The position numbers and the translations under genes are program-made. Source: JAWPNA01 sp045402695 (GTDB lineage Bacteria; Acidobacteriota; Polarisedimenticolia; JACPZX01; DASXTC01). Taken from it: a DNA stretch of 17,470 nucleotides. The stretch covers positions 1-17,470 of the forward strand of contig JAWPNA010000411.1 of NCBI GenBank assembly GCA_045402695.1. Reading direction: 5' to 3'. Each line of letters starts with the position of its first letter. Positions within the stretch are counted from its first letter, which is position 1. The notes below the pieces were generated by a model that worked only from the letters and a program-made list of their open reading frames with translations, had not been told where the DNA came from and ran no database searches. This document shows, piece by piece, positions 16,526 to 17,470 of this stretch.

Positions 16526-17080
16526 ATGAATCGGATATCCAAGGCGCTGCTGTTCTCTGCGCTTCTGCTGATGTTGAGCCCGATCCCCTCGCTGGCGGCG
16601 ACGCCGTCGACGGCACCGAAGGAAGGCGATATGGCGGTGAGCTTCAACGCCGGGCTCGCCAACGCGTTCGACGACGACTTCGAGGGTGCCGACCCGGTTT
16701 TCACGGGGACGTTCGAGTACTACACCACCCCGCGTGTCTCGTGGCGAGGTCTGCTCGGCGTCACGTCGTTCGATGCCGACGTCCCCGGTGGCGCGAGCGT
16801 TGACTCCACGTTCCTCAATGCGAACGTCGTCTACAACTGGGAAGCCGACCGTATCCACCCGTACGTCACGGGAGGTGTCGGGCTCTACCAGAAGAACGGC
16901 TCGTCCAACCTACCCTCCAGATTCGATGAGACCGTCTTCGGTGCGAACGGAGGCGGCGGCATCGACTGGTTCCTCGGATCTCGTTGGGCGCTCAAGTTCG
17001 AGGGGACCTTTCACGGTCTGACCGGGGAGAATCCAAACACGGTCTTCTTGGGCACGGCCGGCTTCAAGTTCTGGTTCTAG
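16526..17080 (+). CDS. Outer-membrane beta-barrel protein (OmpA/OmpW-like porin fold)
   Basis: 184 residues from ATG 16526, with GAGGAGG 9 nt upstream; a TTG at 16508 is in frame but would add six residues ahead of the signal. The signal peptide has a hydrophobic core (ALLFSALLLMLSPIPSLA) with cleavage near LAA. The mature protein alternates polar and hydrophobic residues in amphipathic strands: VSFNAGLANAF, FTGTFEYYT, RVSWRGLLGV, LNANVVYNW, HPYVTGGVGLYQ, ALKFEGTFHGL and the terminal GFKFWF. The C-terminal aromatic Phe is the classic recognition signal for the Bam assembly machine. It fits an eight-stranded barrel of the OMP_b-brl type. Specific function unknown. Confidence 0.87.
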   Translation: MNRISKALLFSALLLMLSPIPSLAATPSTAPKEGDMAVSFNAGLANAFDDDFEGADPVFTGTFEYYTTPRVSWRGLLGVTSFDADVPGGASVDSTFLNANVVYNWEADRIHPYVTGGVGLYQKNGSSNLPSRFDETVFGANGGGGIDWFLGSRWALKFEGTFHGLTGENPNTVFLGTAGFKFWF

Positions 17081-17277
17081 CCCCAAAACAAGCGAAGAAT
17101 GAACCGCCGAGGGCCCGTTCCGCGACCGACGCGGCGTAGGCATAGCTCCGCTACCCCGGCTCTTCGGGCCGGGAATTTGTCGCCGAGCTGTCTTTGGGTC
17201 ACGGTCCGCCTCGCTTTCTTTCATTGGGAAGGTTGATGGAAACCGGGGCCTCTTGCGCCCGGGCTCAGAACCCACTC
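17081..17277. other. Intergenic region at the IS boundary
   Basis: About 200 bp between the beta-barrel stop and the transposase stop. It should contain the right terminal inverted repeat and insertion junction of the IS element, but with only one end in view I cannot locate them. No gene seen. Confidence 0.4.
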
Positions 17278-17470
17278 TCAGCAGCGCAGCGGCTGGCGCA
17301 GCACCTCCACGCCGCGCAGCAAAACGTGCACCCACGGATTCCACGCCAGCAGCCGGAAGACGATCCGCCGGCCCGTGCGCACCACTTGGCAGGGCAGGCG
17401 CATGAAGGCGTTCAGGAAGGTCTTGAACTCCATGCTCAGGATCGCCTCTTTCTCGGCCTGGTATTTTTCC
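17278..17470 (-). mobile_element. IS1380-family transposase, C-terminal end (rest outside window)
   Basis: On the minus strand a frame open to the window edge ends at TGA (17278-17280). The last 63 residues include LNAFMRLPCQVVRTGRRIV, then FRLLAWNPWVHVLLRGVEV and the ending LRQPLRC. That pattern (MRLPCQ-x-VRTGRR, LLAWNPW, PLRC end) is typical of the C-terminus of IS1380-type DDE transposases. The catalytic residues are outside the window, so intactness cannot be judged. Confidence 0.8.

Overview
The window is a GC-rich stretch of chromosome that looks like an environmental Gram-negative bacterium. It encodes Sec-type signal peptides, a C-terminal-Phe outer-membrane beta-barrel, a copper P-type ATPase, a principal-type sigma factor and many NarL/LuxR-type two-component genes. 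I cannot place the phylum with confidence; Acidobacteriota, Myxococcota and related uncultured lineages would all fit. Almost everything is signalling or stress related, with cell-envelope genes at the right end.

Left part (1-2453): the 3' end of a Cu+-exporting ATPase faces a PAS-PAS-GGDEF-EAL protein on the minus strand. Middle-left (2737-6508): a tightly overlapped operon encodes a two-domain KaiC, two successive KaiB-like proteins and a PAS/HisKA_3/HATPase protein. There is no KaiA, and the histidine kinase has Thr where the phospho-acceptor His should be. A stretch of about 650 bp follows with no intact gene but possible remnants of an exported protein (6661-7172).

Centre (7163-13859): two related Rsb/NarL modules in inverted orientation flank a redox/iron/sigma block. 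The left module (minus strand) is an RsbX-like phosphatase half fused to the second half of a NarL-type histidine kinase, then a response regulator. The right module (plus strand) is an RsbT-like kinase, a 30-codon ORF, an RsbU-N/histidine kinase and a response regulator. The 30-codon ORF overlaps both neighbours by 4 bp, exactly where an rsbX gene would sit. The two modules look like copies of one ancestral rsbT-rsbX-kinase-regulator operon that lost different pieces. Between them lie a ferredoxin-reductase-like flavoprotein gene interrupted by one in-frame TGA, a bacterioferritin-like protein without the haem-ligand Met, and an RpoD/RpoS-like sigma factor with an unusual basic C-terminal tail.

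Right part (14221-17470): a secreted PHB-depolymerase/feruloyl-esterase-type hydrolase, a cytoplasmic protein that seems to have lost a glycine-zipper segment, a small periplasmic protein and an outer-membrane beta-barrel. At the edge is the 3' end of an IS1380-type transposase. The best candidates for something undescribed are the Kai cluster with a His-less kinase and the reciprocally eroded Rsb/NarL modules.
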